The translations under genes were made by a program, and so were the position numbers. Shown in pieces: positions 31,222 through 39,819 of a DNA stretch of 64,000 nucleotides. The stretch is taken from positions 176,512 through 240,511 of the forward strand of contig QCPY01000001.1 of NCBI GenBank assembly GCA_003212375.1. The letters run 5' to 3'. Position 1 is the first letter of the stretch; each line of letters begins with the position of its first letter. This DNA is from Prochlorococcus sp. AG-442-N17 (GTDB taxonomy: Bacteria > Cyanobacteriota > Cyanobacteriia > PCC-6307 > Cyanobiaceae). The notes under the pieces were generated by a model that ran no database searches, was not told the origin of the DNA, and worked only from the letters and a program-made list of their open reading frames with translations.

Positions 31222-32145
31222 GTGAGTTCATTAAGCGATTTTCTTGGAGAAATAGGGCGTCATCAACTTTTGACACCCGATAAAGAACTCACTATGGGAA
31301 GAAAAGTCCAAGAAATGGTTGTACTAATTAATAGATGTCAAACTGCGGGAGGCAAAGGTTCTGCCTGTGATTACTCTGAAGACGAAAAAAAGAAAATCAG
31401 AATTGGTGAAAAGGCTAAGAATGAGATGATTACAGCAAACCTTAGATTAGTCGTTAATCTTGCCAAAAGATATCAAGGGAAAGGTTTAGAATTATTAGAC
31501 TTAATTCAGGAAGGGACATTGGGTCTTACACGCGCCGTAGAAAAATACGACCCTTCAAGAGGTCATAGATTCTCCACTTATGCTTACTGGTGGATAAGGC
31601 AGGGATTGAATAGAGCACTATCAACGCAAAGTAGAACAATAAGAATTCCTGTAAATATAAATGAAAAGTTAACTAAATTAAGAGCAGCAAAATCAAAACT
31701 AATGCAACTTAAAGGTTTTCCTCCTACTAGCATTGAGTTAGCAGACGAAATGAAAATTACTAAGGAGGAAATTGATGAACTTCTTTCTTGTGAATTGCGA
31801 AGCATAACAGTTAGTCTTCAAGGCACTGTTAAATCCAAGTCTGATCCATCTGAACTAGTTGATATCCTTCCAAGTGAACAAATACCGCCAATGGAATTAG
31901 CTGAATTAGCAGAGAGAACAGATTCTGCTTGGACATTGTTAGATAAAGCTAATCTTACTGAAAAAGAGAGAAAGATTGTAAGCTTGAGATTCGGTTTAGA
32001 TGGCTCTAATGAATGGAGAACTTTAGCTGAAGTTGCGAGACATATGAGTTGTAGTAGAGAATATTGCAGACAAGTAGTGCAAAGGGCCTTGAGAAAGCTT
32101 AGAAAAACAGGAATTCAAAATGGACTTGTAGATAGTATTGGCTAA
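31222..32145 (+). CDS. Group 2 RNA polymerase sigma-70 factor
   Basis: This 307-residue protein recruits RNA polymerase to promoters. It contains sigma region 1.2 (about 1-35), region 2 (LVVNLAKRYQGKGLELLDLIQEG near 80-102 read in parts; STYAYWWIRQG for regions 2.3-2.4), region 3 and region 4 (SCSREYCRQVVQRALRKLR near the C-terminus). It lacks the long acidic N-terminal region 1.1 of primary SigA, so it is a group 2 alternative factor. GTG at 31222 is the start, fitting the conserved LSDFLGEIGRH beginning. The YkvA-like gene follows 28 bp downstream. Which cyanobacterial Sig class it belongs to cannot be told here. Confidence 0.92.
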   Translation: MSSLSDFLGEIGRHQLLTPDKELTMGRKVQEMVVLINRCQTAGGKGSACDYSEDEKKKIRIGEKAKNEMITANLRLVVNLAKRYQGKGLELLDLIQEGTLGLTRAVEKYDPSRGHRFSTYAYWWIRQGLNRALSTQSRTIRIPVNINEKLTKLRAAKSKLMQLKGFPPTSIELADEMKITKEEIDELLSCELRSITVSLQGTVKSKSDPSELVDILPSEQIPPMELAELAERTDSAWTLLDKANLTEKERKIVSLRFGLDGSNEWRTLAEVARHMSCSREYCRQVVQRALRKLRKTGIQNGLVDSIG

Positions 32146-32173
32146 AATCCGTTAATTATCTAATTTAAAAAGT

Positions 32174-32545
32174 ATGCACACGACCAAGGCAAAAAAAAAT
32201 GAAAAAATTTATGAGGCAGAAGTTCTAGAAAGTTCATCATTTGATGAAAATATCATTATAAAAATTCTTATAAGGGCTGGCAGGACAATTGCAAAACCGG
32301 CTTTAGAAGTTTTAGAAATGGCCATTGACCCATTCACTCCAGCACAAGTAAGAGTTTCATTAATGGCCGCATTGGCTTACTTAATAATGCCTTTTGATCT
32401 ATTCCCTGACTTTATGCCTTTAGTAGGTTTTAGTGATGATTTCGTTGCGCTTACTGCAGTTTTAAGTATTTGGAGCAAGTATATGACTCCTTCAATAAGA
32501 ACTAGAGCAGAAAGGAAACTTAATAAATTGTTCCCTTTTGTTTAA
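32174..32545 (+). CDS. YkvA-family (DUF1232) small membrane protein
   Basis: This 123-residue protein contains the DUF1232 core ALAYLIMPFDLFPDFMPLVG followed by FSDDFVALTAVL (about residues 65-98), a short membrane-associated helical hairpin found widely in bacteria. Its function is unknown. The stop codon shares one base with the ATG of the next gene (TAATG), so the two are translationally coupled. It follows the sigma factor gene. Confidence 0.75.
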   Translation: MHTTKAKKNEKIYEAEVLESSSFDENIIIKILIRAGRTIAKPALEVLEMAIDPFTPAQVRVSLMAALAYLIMPFDLFPDFMPLVGFSDDFVALTAVLSIWSKYMTPSIRTRAERKLNKLFPFV

Positions 32546-32865
32546 TGAATAAGCTATCTCAGCAAGAAGAAAAGGAACTACTAGATTTTATTAAATTTTG
32601 GTTGAAAACTCATGGATATACTCAGAAAGATCTAGCTGATGAATTAAATATTAAATCTAGTCGAACCTCTGAAATTACTAAAAAAATGAAAGAATTTTAT
32701 AAAAAAGGAGGTGTTTTTAATATCATAAAAAATCTTATAAAGATAGAACAAAATTGGATAAACAATACTCAAATCAACTCTAAAAAAGGGAACGAATCCT
32801 ATCCATATAATCAATTAGATATTGACTCTCTAGTAAACCAAATAACAAAAGACAGTCAAAAATAA
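32545..32865 (+). CDS. Small helix-turn-helix protein
   Basis: This 106-residue basic protein has a likely helix-turn-helix (about residues 22-45: GYTQKDLADELNIKSSRTSEI), which looks like an XRE-type DNA-binding segment. The remainder is polar with no sensor domain. The gene overlaps the YkvA-like gene by one base and is probably co-expressed with it and the sigma factor. The targets are unknown. Confidence 0.6.
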   Translation: MNKLSQQEEKELLDFIKFWLKTHGYTQKDLADELNIKSSRTSEITKKMKEFYKKGGVFNIIKNLIKIEQNWINNTQINSKKGNESYPYNQLDIDSLVNQITKDSQK

Positions 32866-33074
32866 TTTTTATATATTAACTAATAATTTATTTAAACTTA
32901 CTTATCTCCAAAAAAGAATATTAATAGCATCTTTTTATCCTAATAAATCGTTTTTTATATCATTTGATTCCTTTAATTTAAAAACTACTAGTTAACAATT
33001 AAAAATATAATTTATATATTTATCTTCAAATAAAGAAATAAAAAATTATCTTATTTTTTATTAAATAATATTAA

Positions 33075-33344
33075 TTAAAATACCTGTATCCATGGATAAA
33101 TATCAATTGAAATCCATATACCTTCTCTCCAATAGATATCTTTCTCAATTAATTCTCTTAGTTGATTTTTGTCATTAGCATTAAAAATACCAAATAAATA
33201 TTTTGTACATTTAGTAGGTCCTAAAGTAATTAAAATGTTTCTATCTTTTAAAATTTTAAGTCTATTAAGATGTTGTTCACGAAACGGTTCCCTTTTATTA
33301 ATTGCATCCTCACAGTACTTACCAAAAACTATAAATTTTTCCAT
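33075..33344 (-). CDS. YciI-like protein
   Basis: This 89-residue protein resembles the YciI family (dimeric ferredoxin-like fold) with FREQHLNRLKILKDRN near residues 21-36 and a conserved C-terminal DIYPW. The family's His and Asp positions are partly visible (His in EQHL), but the catalytic role is uncertain for the whole family. It is surrounded by A+T-rich spacers, 209 bp on its 3' side holding nothing I can identify. Confidence 0.65.
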   Translation of the reverse strand: MEKFIVFGKYCEDAINKREPFREQHLNRLKILKDRNILITLGPTKCTKYLFGIFNANDKNQLRELIEKDIYWREGIWISIDIYPWIQVF

Positions 33345-33443
33345 TATTTAAAGATAACTAATTTAATAATTACATATTTAATAATTGCACAAAATCCCCA
33401 CTAATTGCTATCTTAATTAAGAAGAACTTTGTATTAATTTATT

Positions 33444-33794
33444 ATGCTCACAGGTAGCGATCTTCTAGCTAAAGTTAAAGAACTTGGTGATGTTAGCAAG
33501 TCAGATCTTGTTCGTGCATGTGGATATGTTTCCACAAAAAAAAATGGAACAGAACGTTTAAATTTTACCGCGTTTTATGAAGCGCTTCTCGAAGCAAAAG
33601 GTATTAACCTTGGTGATACTGGAGTTGCAGGAATCGGGAAAGGTGGTAGAAAATTAAGTTATATTGCCACAGTTCAAGGCAATGGAAATCTTTTAATTGG
33701 GAAAGCGTATACCGCACTCCTAGACTTAAAAGCAGGAGATGAGTTTGAAATTAAGCTAGGAAGAAAACAAATAAGATTATTACCCACAAAATAA
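33444..33794 (+). CDS. cyAbrB-type transcriptional regulator
   Basis: This 116-residue protein matches the cyanobacterial AbrB-like family that regulates carbon and nitrogen genes in Synechocystis. The N-terminal part (about 1-60: GSDLLAKVKELG, LVRACGYVS, LNFTAFYEALLEAKG) and a C-terminal AbrB-like beta domain (about 70-114, ending KLGRKQIRLLPT) are clear. It is a single stand-alone gene with its own upstream spacer. Paralogue assignment (AbrB1 or AbrB2) is not possible here. Confidence 0.85.
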   Translation: MLTGSDLLAKVKELGDVSKSDLVRACGYVSTKKNGTERLNFTAFYEALLEAKGINLGDTGVAGIGKGGRKLSYIATVQGNGNLLIGKAYTALLDLKAGDEFEIKLGRKQIRLLPTK

Positions 33795-33894
33795 TCAGAA
33801 TAAGTAAAAATAACTGGCTAAGATTTAAATAAATTAAAAATCCATCTTATTTTTTTAATCAAATAATTTTATAAATTTATTTTCTTAAAATAGT

Positions 33895-34734
33895 TTATTG
33901 ATCAGCAGCTTTTCGCATTTCTGAACAGAAGTTCCCAATTCTATTTACAACTTCTATTTCATTACTATCAGAAATTCTTTTAACAAATGCGCTACCAATA
34001 ATTACTCCATCTGCGCCCCATCCGCGAACTCTCGTAACATGTTCAGGGGAAGATATTCCAAAGCCCACCGCGACTGGATTAATACTGACTTCTTTTAATT
34101 TAGAGATAAGACTTTCTACTCTATTTTCCATTTTAATTCTCTCTCCTGTTACTCCTGTTACGCTTACAAGATAAGTAAATCCTTTTGTTTTATTAGATAT
34201 AATTTTCATTCTTTCAAAAGGAGTAGTAGGTGCGACCAATAATATTAGGTCTATAAAATAAGAACTAATAATTTTCGAAAATTTAGATGCTTCTTCAAGG
34301 GGGAGATCAGGGATTATCAATCCTGCGACACCGGCTTTTGATGCCAACTCGCAAAACTTATCGAGTCCAAAATTTAAGATAGGATTAAAGTAACTAAAAA
34401 GTATAACTGGAATATTTATCTTATCTTTAAGAGACTCTAATAACTGAATAACTTTTAGGGTAGTAGTTCCTGACTTTAAAGCTTTAGATGCTGAAAATTG
34501 AATAATCGGTCCATCCGCAAGAGGATCACTATACGGTATCCCTAATTCAATAAGATCAGCACCCTTTTCTTGCAACTTTAATAAAATCTCTGATGTTTTT
34601 TTAATATTTGGATCACCTGCCATTATAAAAGGCATCAAAGCTAATCTTTTACTTTTCTTTAATTCCAAAAACTTCTCATTTATTTTTGAAAAAGATTCAT
34701 TTTTAATAATTTGCGGTTTCATATTTTTTTTCAT
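33895..34734 (-). CDS. trpA: Tryptophan synthase alpha chain
   Basis: This 279-residue TIM-barrel protein splits indole-glycerol phosphate to indole for tryptophan synthase. The catalytic Glu is in LIELGIPYSDPLADGP (about residues 58-73) and the catalytic Asp in GLIIPDLPLEE. The C-terminal GFGISSPEHV and DGVIIGSAFV loops bind phosphate. It is the third gene of a minus-strand group ndhL, DUF3007, trpA, 40 bp after the DUF3007 gene. Confidence 0.95.
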   Translation of the reverse strand: MKKNMKPQIIKNESFSKINEKFLELKKSKRLALMPFIMAGDPNIKKTSEILLKLQEKGADLIELGIPYSDPLADGPIIQFSASKALKSGTTTLKVIQLLESLKDKINIPVILFSYFNPILNFGLDKFCELASKAGVAGLIIPDLPLEEASKFSKIISSYFIDLILLVAPTTPFERMKIISNKTKGFTYLVSVTGVTGERIKMENRVESLISKLKEVSINPVAVGFGISSPEHVTRVRGWGADGVIIGSAFVKRISDSNEIEVVNRIGNFCSEMRKAADQ

Positions 34735-34774
34735 GAATTTCTGAGATTTTTTTGTTTGATTATTGTTAAGGAAT

Positions 34775-35095
34775 TTACGTATTTTTTTCTAAATCTTCCA
34801 TTAATTTTTCCTGGTCTTCTTTTGATAACGAGTTGAATTTGATTTCTAGTTTATCATTTACAATTTTTTCATATTCTTTTCTGTAACGTTTTCTTTGTTC
34901 CATAAAAGTCATTTTCCCATTTAAAACTCTAAAAATATAAGATGAAACCCAAGTGATTACAATCACAATCAAGAAAAAGTTTGAGATGGTACCAGCTGTA
35001 AAGTTATCTATACCAAATTGAGGCAATAACTTGTAACTTAATATTCCTAACAAAGATATTAAAAAGCCTATTTGTACAACTTTACCTTTAGTCAA
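34775..35095 (-). CDS. DUF3007 membrane protein
   Basis: This 106-residue protein has two membrane segments (about residues 8-24 and 36-57) followed by a charged C-terminal helix (KMTFMEQRKRYRKEYEKIV). This matches the cyanobacterial DUF3007 family, of unknown function. It sits 4 bp downstream of ndhL, a position conserved in picocyanobacteria as far as I recall, which hints at a link to the NDH-1 complex; that link is inference. Confidence 0.7.
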   Translation of the reverse strand: MTKGKVVQIGFLISLLGILSYKLLPQFGIDNFTAGTISNFFLIVIVITWVSSYIFRVLNGKMTFMEQRKRYRKEYEKIVNDKLEIKFNSLSKEDQEKLMEDLEKNT

Positions 35096-35099
35096 TTAT

Positions 35100-35333
35100 T
35101 TATCCTTTAGTATTTCCTCTTAATCTAAGATTTAGAAATGGAGAAAATAAAATTAAACCTGGAAAAAAAAGAAAAACTAATCCATAGACTCCTAATCTCT
35201 CAAATTTGCCCATAATATTCCATCTATTATTCATCCAATAAAAAAGTATTAACGGGATAACAAATAAATAAGTGAGAAGAATACTAAAGTAAGCAACTAA
35301 AGTAGCAACTGAATTATTAAAAATACTTTCCAT
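35100..35333 (-). CDS. ndhL: NAD(P)H-quinone oxidoreductase subunit L
   Basis: This 77-residue, two-helix membrane protein matches NdhL, an oxygenic-photosynthesis-specific subunit of NDH-1. Hallmarks are [20 protein letters not shown] (about 19-38) and [18 protein letters not shown] choose the ATG at 35333 (MESIFNN). An upstream in-frame ATG at 35375 would add 14 poorly hydrophobic residues and overlap the region just after tRNA-Leu. It heads the ndhL-DUF3007-trpA group. Confidence 0.88.
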   Translation of the reverse strand: MESIFNNSVATLVAYFSILLTYLFVIPLILFYWMNNRWNIMGKFERLGVYGLVFLFFPGLILFSPFLNLRLRGNTKG

Positions 35334-35412
35334 TTTAATTTCTTGTTTCTTAGCTTGAAGATAACAATTATACAAAGTTATCGTTAGTACTAAAAAATAA
35401 ATTGTTTAATTA

Positions 35413-35498
35413 TGGGAGTGGGGGGACTTGAACCCCCACGAGCTAAAGCGCTCGACGGATTTTAAGTCCGGCGCGTCTACCAATTCCGCCACACTCCC
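35413..35498 (-). tRNA. tRNA-Leu (anticodon UAA)
   Basis: The minus strand folds as an 86-nt class II tRNA. The acceptor stem pairs GGGAGTG with CACTCCC, the anticodon loop CTTAAAA gives UAA, the long variable arm pairs GAGC with GCTC, and the T-arm carries GGTTCAAGTCC. No CCA is encoded. The gene is uninterrupted, without the group I intron found in this tRNA in many other cyanobacteria. It lies 80 bp upstream of ndhL on the same strand. Confidence 0.97.
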
Positions 35499-35675
35499 AA
35501 GGCTTTTCAGCTTTTTTTATTGTAACTTTTATTGCAAACTTGCACAAAAATTGATGTAAAAAGTGATGATTTTGAGATCTGTAGACTCATTGGATTACGG
35601 TATTTAAAAGTCTGCTAACTTTTACTTGTAAATTAATTATTTGCTGATAGTTTATCCATAAATATATTTTTTTAC

Positions 35676-35867
35676 ATGACATCGATCATTAGAACTAAAA
35701 AAGGAGCTTGGTTTTTAGGAGTCTGTAAAGGTCTCGAGAAATCGAATAGAGGTAATGCCTTATTCTGGCGTTTAGTTTTTTTTGTAGGAGCCTTTTTCAC
35801 TTTAGGGATACCAATTTTGATATATCTTGGTCTAGCAGTAATCTTTCCAATAGAAAAAGCAGATTGA
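35676..35867 (+). CDS. Small PspC-domain membrane protein
   Basis: This 63-residue protein begins with a basic patch (IIRTKKGAWFLGVCKGLEKS), typical of PspC domains. A single hydrophobic helix (about residues 33-57: FFVGAFFTLGIPILIYLGLAVIF) follows. PspC domains occur in phage-shock and envelope-stress proteins and often have no further domains in cyanobacteria. The gene lies between tRNA-Leu and a decayed tRNA-Leu copy. The precise role is unknown. Confidence 0.7.
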   Translation: MTSIIRTKKGAWFLGVCKGLEKSNRGNALFWRLVFFVGAFFTLGIPILIYLGLAVIFPIEKAD

Positions 35868-36009
35868 ATATTTAGTAAATTTTTAAAAATATAATTCCAC
35901 AATAAAATTAATCTCTGCAGATATTTTGTGAACTTTAGTAAACATGGACAAATAAGAAAGGGAGTAACCTCCCAACTAACCACTTCCACTAATTAATCAA
36001 ATCTCGTTA

Positions 36010-36051
36010 GGATTTTAAGCCCTGCAGACCTCCAAATTCTGCCACAATCCC
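36010..36051 (-). pseudogene. Decayed partial copy of tRNA-Leu(UAA)
   Basis: The minus strand from 36051 down to 36010 aligns without gaps to the first 42 bases of the tRNA-Leu gene at 35413-35498, with 32 identical bases by my count. It includes the start of the acceptor stem, most of the D-arm and the complete CTTAAAA anticodon loop. The homology fades after the anticodon stem and the 3' acceptor strand is missing, so it cannot fold as a tRNA. It is in the same orientation, about 510 bp upstream of the intact gene. Confidence 0.85.
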
Positions 36052-36148
36052 AAAAGAAATTTAAAACTTTAATAATGGCTGAAAATAACACTTTTAAACA
36101 ATAATAATTGGGGGATTTACACTTTTTTAATTGTTAAATTGGATTAAA

Positions 36149-37201
36149 TTATTGATTAACTATCCCTTCAACTTGCCAGTTTAAAGTTTCACCTCCATGA
36201 AAAGGTTTTATTTGTCCAACAACCTTATTTTTATCAATTACTTCAATAAATTCTGGAATTTCATTTGGCTTAGATAATAATCTTATTTTTTCTTGATTAA
36301 TAGGCAAATTATAAAAATTAGGGCCATTCAAGCTAGCAAATTTTTCGAATTTATCTAGTGCATTTTCCTCATCAAATACTTGTAAGTAGCTTTCTATAGC
36401 AACTGGAGAATTAAAAATACCTGCACAACCGCAAAAAGCTTTCCACTGCCTTAGATGGGGGGCGGAATCTGTACCTAAGAAAAAACATTCTTTCCCACTA
36501 GTAGCAGCTTTCCTTAAAGCAATTCTATTATTTTCTCTTTTAGCGACTGGTAGACAGTAAAAGTCACTATTTAAACCTCCAAAGAACATGGCATTCCTAT
36601 TTATGTGTAAATGATGTGGTGTAATAGTAGCTCCTAAATTATTCTCTTGAACAAAAGAAACAGCATGAGAGGTAGTTATGTGCTCTAAAACGATCTTTAA
36701 TTTTGGAAATCTTTGTATTAAAGGTGAAAGTTCTCTATCTATAAAAACCTCTTCCCTATCAAATATATCAACTTCGGAATCAGTAACTTCTCCATGAATT
36801 AAAAGAGGCATACCCAACTCTTGCATTGATTCAAATATCTCAAAAAGATTTTCTATTTTCTTAACTCCATGACTAGCATTTGTTGTTGCATTAGCAGGAT
36901 ATAATTTTGCTGCGAAAAAGACATTATTTTTAAAACCATTTATCAATTCTCCTTTATCAGTCTCATCAGTAAGATACATTGTCATTAATGGTTCAAAGTT
37001 AGAACCTTTAGGTAGAGCTTCAGCAATAAATTTTTTATATAAAATAGCCTTATCAATTGTTGTTACTGGGTTTTTAGTATTTGGCATAACGATAGCTCTA
37101 CCAAAATGAGCAGATGTGAAATGTATAATATTTTTTAATACAAAGCCCTCTCTTAAATGTAAATGCCAATCGTCGGGTTTTAATATGGTTAAAGTCTTCA
37201 A
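36149..37201 (-). CDS. pyrC: Dihydroorotase
   Basis: This 350-residue zinc hydrolase cyclises carbamoyl aspartate in pyrimidine synthesis. It is the short E. coli-like type, with the metal-binding DDWHLHLREG (residues 10-19), a Lys expected to be carbamylated in AAKLYPA, LIHGEV and a catalytic Asp in LGTDSAPH. Length matches PyrC. It is divergent from the cation exchanger over 118 bp. Confidence 0.95.
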   Translation of the reverse strand: MKTLTILKPDDWHLHLREGFVLKNIIHFTSAHFGRAIVMPNTKNPVTTIDKAILYKKFIAEALPKGSNFEPLMTMYLTDETDKGELINGFKNNVFFAAKLYPANATTNASHGVKKIENLFEIFESMQELGMPLLIHGEVTDSEVDIFDREEVFIDRELSPLIQRFPKLKIVLEHITTSHAVSFVQENNLGATITPHHLHINRNAMFFGGLNSDFYCLPVAKRENNRIALRKAATSGKECFFLGTDSAPHLRQWKAFCGCAGIFNSPVAIESYLQVFDEENALDKFEKFASLNGPNFYNLPINQEKIRLLSKPNEIPEFIEVIDKNKVVGQIKPFHGGETLNWQVEGIVNQ

Positions 37202-37319
37202 AATTTTAACTATTTAATTAATTTTAACAGCAAATAAAATTTGACAATAAATTATTGATATTCGAGGATAGAAGTTATTCAGTTATTGAAAATCTAATCA
37301 TCTAAACAAAGACTTAAAT

Positions 37320-38402
37320 ATGAGAGATTTTTTATTTCCAATAATAGAGATATTAATAGGAATAATTTTACTTTTTGGTGGAGGAGAATTCTTTGTTAGA
37401 GGGGCCATAAATCTATCTTTGATTCTAGGTATACCTCAAATAGTAATTGGACTAACAGTTGTTTCACTCGGTACAAGCTCTCCTGAATTATTAGTAAGTT
37501 TAAATTCAGTTTTTAAAGGGAGTGATTCGCTTGCGGCCAGTAATGTAATAGGGAGCAATATTTTTAATATTCTTGTTGTTTTAGGCATAAGCTCATTAAT
37601 AACACCTCTCAAGGTAAGAAGTAGGATAGTCAGAAGAGATGTTCCTCTATTAATGGCCATTTCTTGTGCAGTTTGGGCAATGTCATCAACTGGTTTATTA
37701 ACATTTCAAGCAGGGATCTTTCTAATATTTTGTCTCATCCTAAATACAATATGGGAAATTAATACTATAAATGAGAAAGAAGAGGATACAAAAAATGCTG
37801 AACCAGAGATAGATGAATTTAATGATAATAATAAAGGTCAGCTAAACATTCTACTAAATTTGATATTAGGCATATTTCTTTTAAGCTTTGGTTCAAATAT
37901 TTTAGTAAATGGTTCCCAAACGCTTGCAACTCTTTTTGGTGTTAATGAAATTGTCATCGGTTTAACTATTGTTGCCACTGGAACATCTCTACCAGAATTA
38001 GTAACTTCAATAATTGCCGCGTTTAAAGGTAAAACTGATCTTGCAATTGGGAATGTAATAGGAAGCAATTTATTAAATCAACTCCTAATACTTGGAAGCT
38101 GTAGCATTTTTTCAGGAATTAAAGGCTTATCAATTGAGCCAAGCCTAATAAAAGTTGACTTACCTTTTATGCTTTTGACAACATTTGCTTGCTTACCAAC
38201 TTTTTGGAGCAAAGGGAAAATATCCAGAATTGAGGGATTTATTTTGCTGAATCTTTATATTTTTTACATTCTCGATAAGATACTCTTTTTGAATGGATTT
38301 AATTATCTTTTTGAATTAAGAATTGGATTATTTATATATTTCTCACTACTTATTATTTCTCTCTTTGCTCAAGAAAAGTTAAAAATTCCAAGTCATAATT
38401 AA
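37320..38402 (+). CDS. Na+/Ca2+ exchanger-family membrane protein
   Basis: This 360-residue CaCA-family antiporter has about ten hydrophobic segments in two inverted halves. The alpha repeats are visible as GTSSPELLVSL (about residues 51-61) and GTSLPELVTSI (about 221-231), each followed by IGSN motifs. It probably exports Ca2+ or another cation in exchange for Na+ or H+. It ends directly at the convergent gor gene with no spacer. Confidence 0.88.
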   Translation: MRDFLFPIIEILIGIILLFGGGEFFVRGAINLSLILGIPQIVIGLTVVSLGTSSPELLVSLNSVFKGSDSLAASNVIGSNIFNILVVLGISSLITPLKVRSRIVRRDVPLLMAISCAVWAMSSTGLLTFQAGIFLIFCLILNTIWEINTINEKEEDTKNAEPEIDEFNDNNKGQLNILLNLILGIFLLSFGSNILVNGSQTLATLFGVNEIVIGLTIVATGTSLPELVTSIIAAFKGKTDLAIGNVIGSNLLNQLLILGSCSIFSGIKGLSIEPSLIKVDLPFMLLTTFACLPTFWSKGKISRIEGFILLNLYIFYILDKILFLNGFNYLFELRIGLFIYFSLLIISLFAQEKLKIPSHN

Positions 38403-39767
38403 CTAGCTATACATAGTCACAAATTCTTCTGAAATAGTTGGATGTAAAGCCATAGTAATATCAAATTCTTTTTTTGTTATGCCTGCGTTTAATGAAATTG
38501 ATACCATTTGAATAATTTCAGAAGATGTCTCCCCAAACATGTGACATCCGAGAACTTTGTCCGTAATCTTATTCACTACAATTTTTAACATACATTTTGA
38601 TTTATTCTCCTTAAAAGTATTTGACATAGGAGTAAATTTACATTTGAAAATTTCTATATTTTCCTTAGAGTAAATCTCTTTTGCTTTTTGCTCGCTTAAG
38701 CCAACCGTTGAAATTTCTGGGATAGTAAAAACTGCCTTTGGGACATATTCATAATTTACTTTTCTTTTTTTACTATTAAAAAAATTATCCGAAAAAACTC
38801 TTCCTTGTTCTATTGCTACTGGGGTTAGGTTTGGTTTATTTATGATATCGCCAACTGCAAAAATATTAGGATTGCTTGTTTGATTAAATTCATCAACATC
38901 TAAATATGGGCCATCCATCTTTAGTTTTAAAAAATCTAAATTTAAAGGGTCAAGATTGGGTACTCTACCCGTAGCAATAAGTATATTATTAGTCTGGATC
39001 TTATTACCTGATTCCAAGGTGGCCTCTAATTTCCCATTAATACTTTCGATAGACTTTAATTGGTTTTTGGTTATTAAATTTATTCCAGCAAGAGCTGTCG
39101 CTTCTTCTAAGCAAGAAGATAAGTCCTCATCAAAACCATTAAGTAATTTTTCTCCTCTAATTAATTGAGTTACCTCAGTACCTAAATTCCTGAAAATTGA
39201 AGCAAATTCACAGGCAATATATCCGCCGCCAACTATTAATATTGATTTAGGGAAAATATCTAATTCAAAAATATCATCGCTTGTCCACGCCAAATCTTTT
39301 CCAGGAATATCTAATTTCTTCGGTTTACCTCCAACTGAAATAAGAATTTTTTCTGAACTTATTTTTTTTATGATTTTATTTGTCTTTGGACAAATTATTT
39401 CTAATTCATTTTGAGATTTAAATCTCCCTAATCCCTCAAAAATACTGATATTAAATTTATCCAAAGAATTTTTATGTAAACCACTTAATCTTGAAACTTC
39501 CTCTCTTACATTCTTTAATAGAATGTCGGATTGAAAACTAATCCCTTCGCTTTTTAATCCATATCCTTCAGAAGAAATCATGTTTTTTTTATTTATAGCT
39601 GCATAAACCAACAACTTTTTAGGAACACATCCTCTTATTACACAGGTGCCCCCGACTTTATTTACTTCTATAATTGCAACTTTTGCTCCATAACTTGCAG
39701 CACGTTTAGCAGCTGCTAATCCCCCTGATCCAGCGCCAATAACAATTAGATCAAATTGTAATTCCAA
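38403..39767 (-). CDS. gor: Glutathione reductase
   Basis: This 454-residue flavoprotein reduces glutathione disulfide with NADPH. It has an N-terminal FAD loop (GAGSGGLAAAKRAA, about 9-22), the redox-active disulfide in GGTCVIRGCVPKK, an NAD(P) loop (GGGYIACEFA, about 181) and the C-terminal dimer motif with active His (LHPTISEEF). It is divergent over 52 bp from the glutathione S-transferase-like gene, suggesting shared glutathione-related regulation. Confidence 0.93.
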   Translation of the reverse strand: MELQFDLIVIGAGSGGLAAAKRAASYGAKVAIIEVNKVGGTCVIRGCVPKKLLVYAAINKKNMISSEGYGLKSEGISFQSDILLKNVREEVSRLSGLHKNSLDKFNISIFEGLGRFKSQNELEIICPKTNKIIKKISSEKILISVGGKPKKLDIPGKDLAWTSDDIFELDIFPKSILIVGGGYIACEFASIFRNLGTEVTQLIRGEKLLNGFDEDLSSCLEEATALAGINLITKNQLKSIESINGKLEATLESGNKIQTNNILIATGRVPNLDPLNLDFLKLKMDGPYLDVDEFNQTSNPNIFAVGDIINKPNLTPVAIEQGRVFSDNFFNSKKRKVNYEYVPKAVFTIPEISTVGLSEQKAKEIYSKENIEIFKCKFTPMSNTFKENKSKCMLKIVVNKITDKVLGCHMFGETSSEIIQMVSISLNAGITKKEFDITMALHPTISEEFVTMYS

Positions 39768-39819
39768 GACTTTTTTTAATCAACTATTATAACGTAAGTC
39801 TATAACTTAAATTGAAGGA

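Noticed and set aside
32866..33074. Possible small RNA or gene in the 209-bp A+T-rich gap
   Set aside because: No reading frame of note, no stable hairpin and no G+C rise; it looks like an ordinary convergent spacer.
35413..35498. Group I intron in tRNA-Leu(UAA)
   Set aside because: The anticodon loop is contiguous and the tRNA folds fully within 86 bases, so no intron is present.
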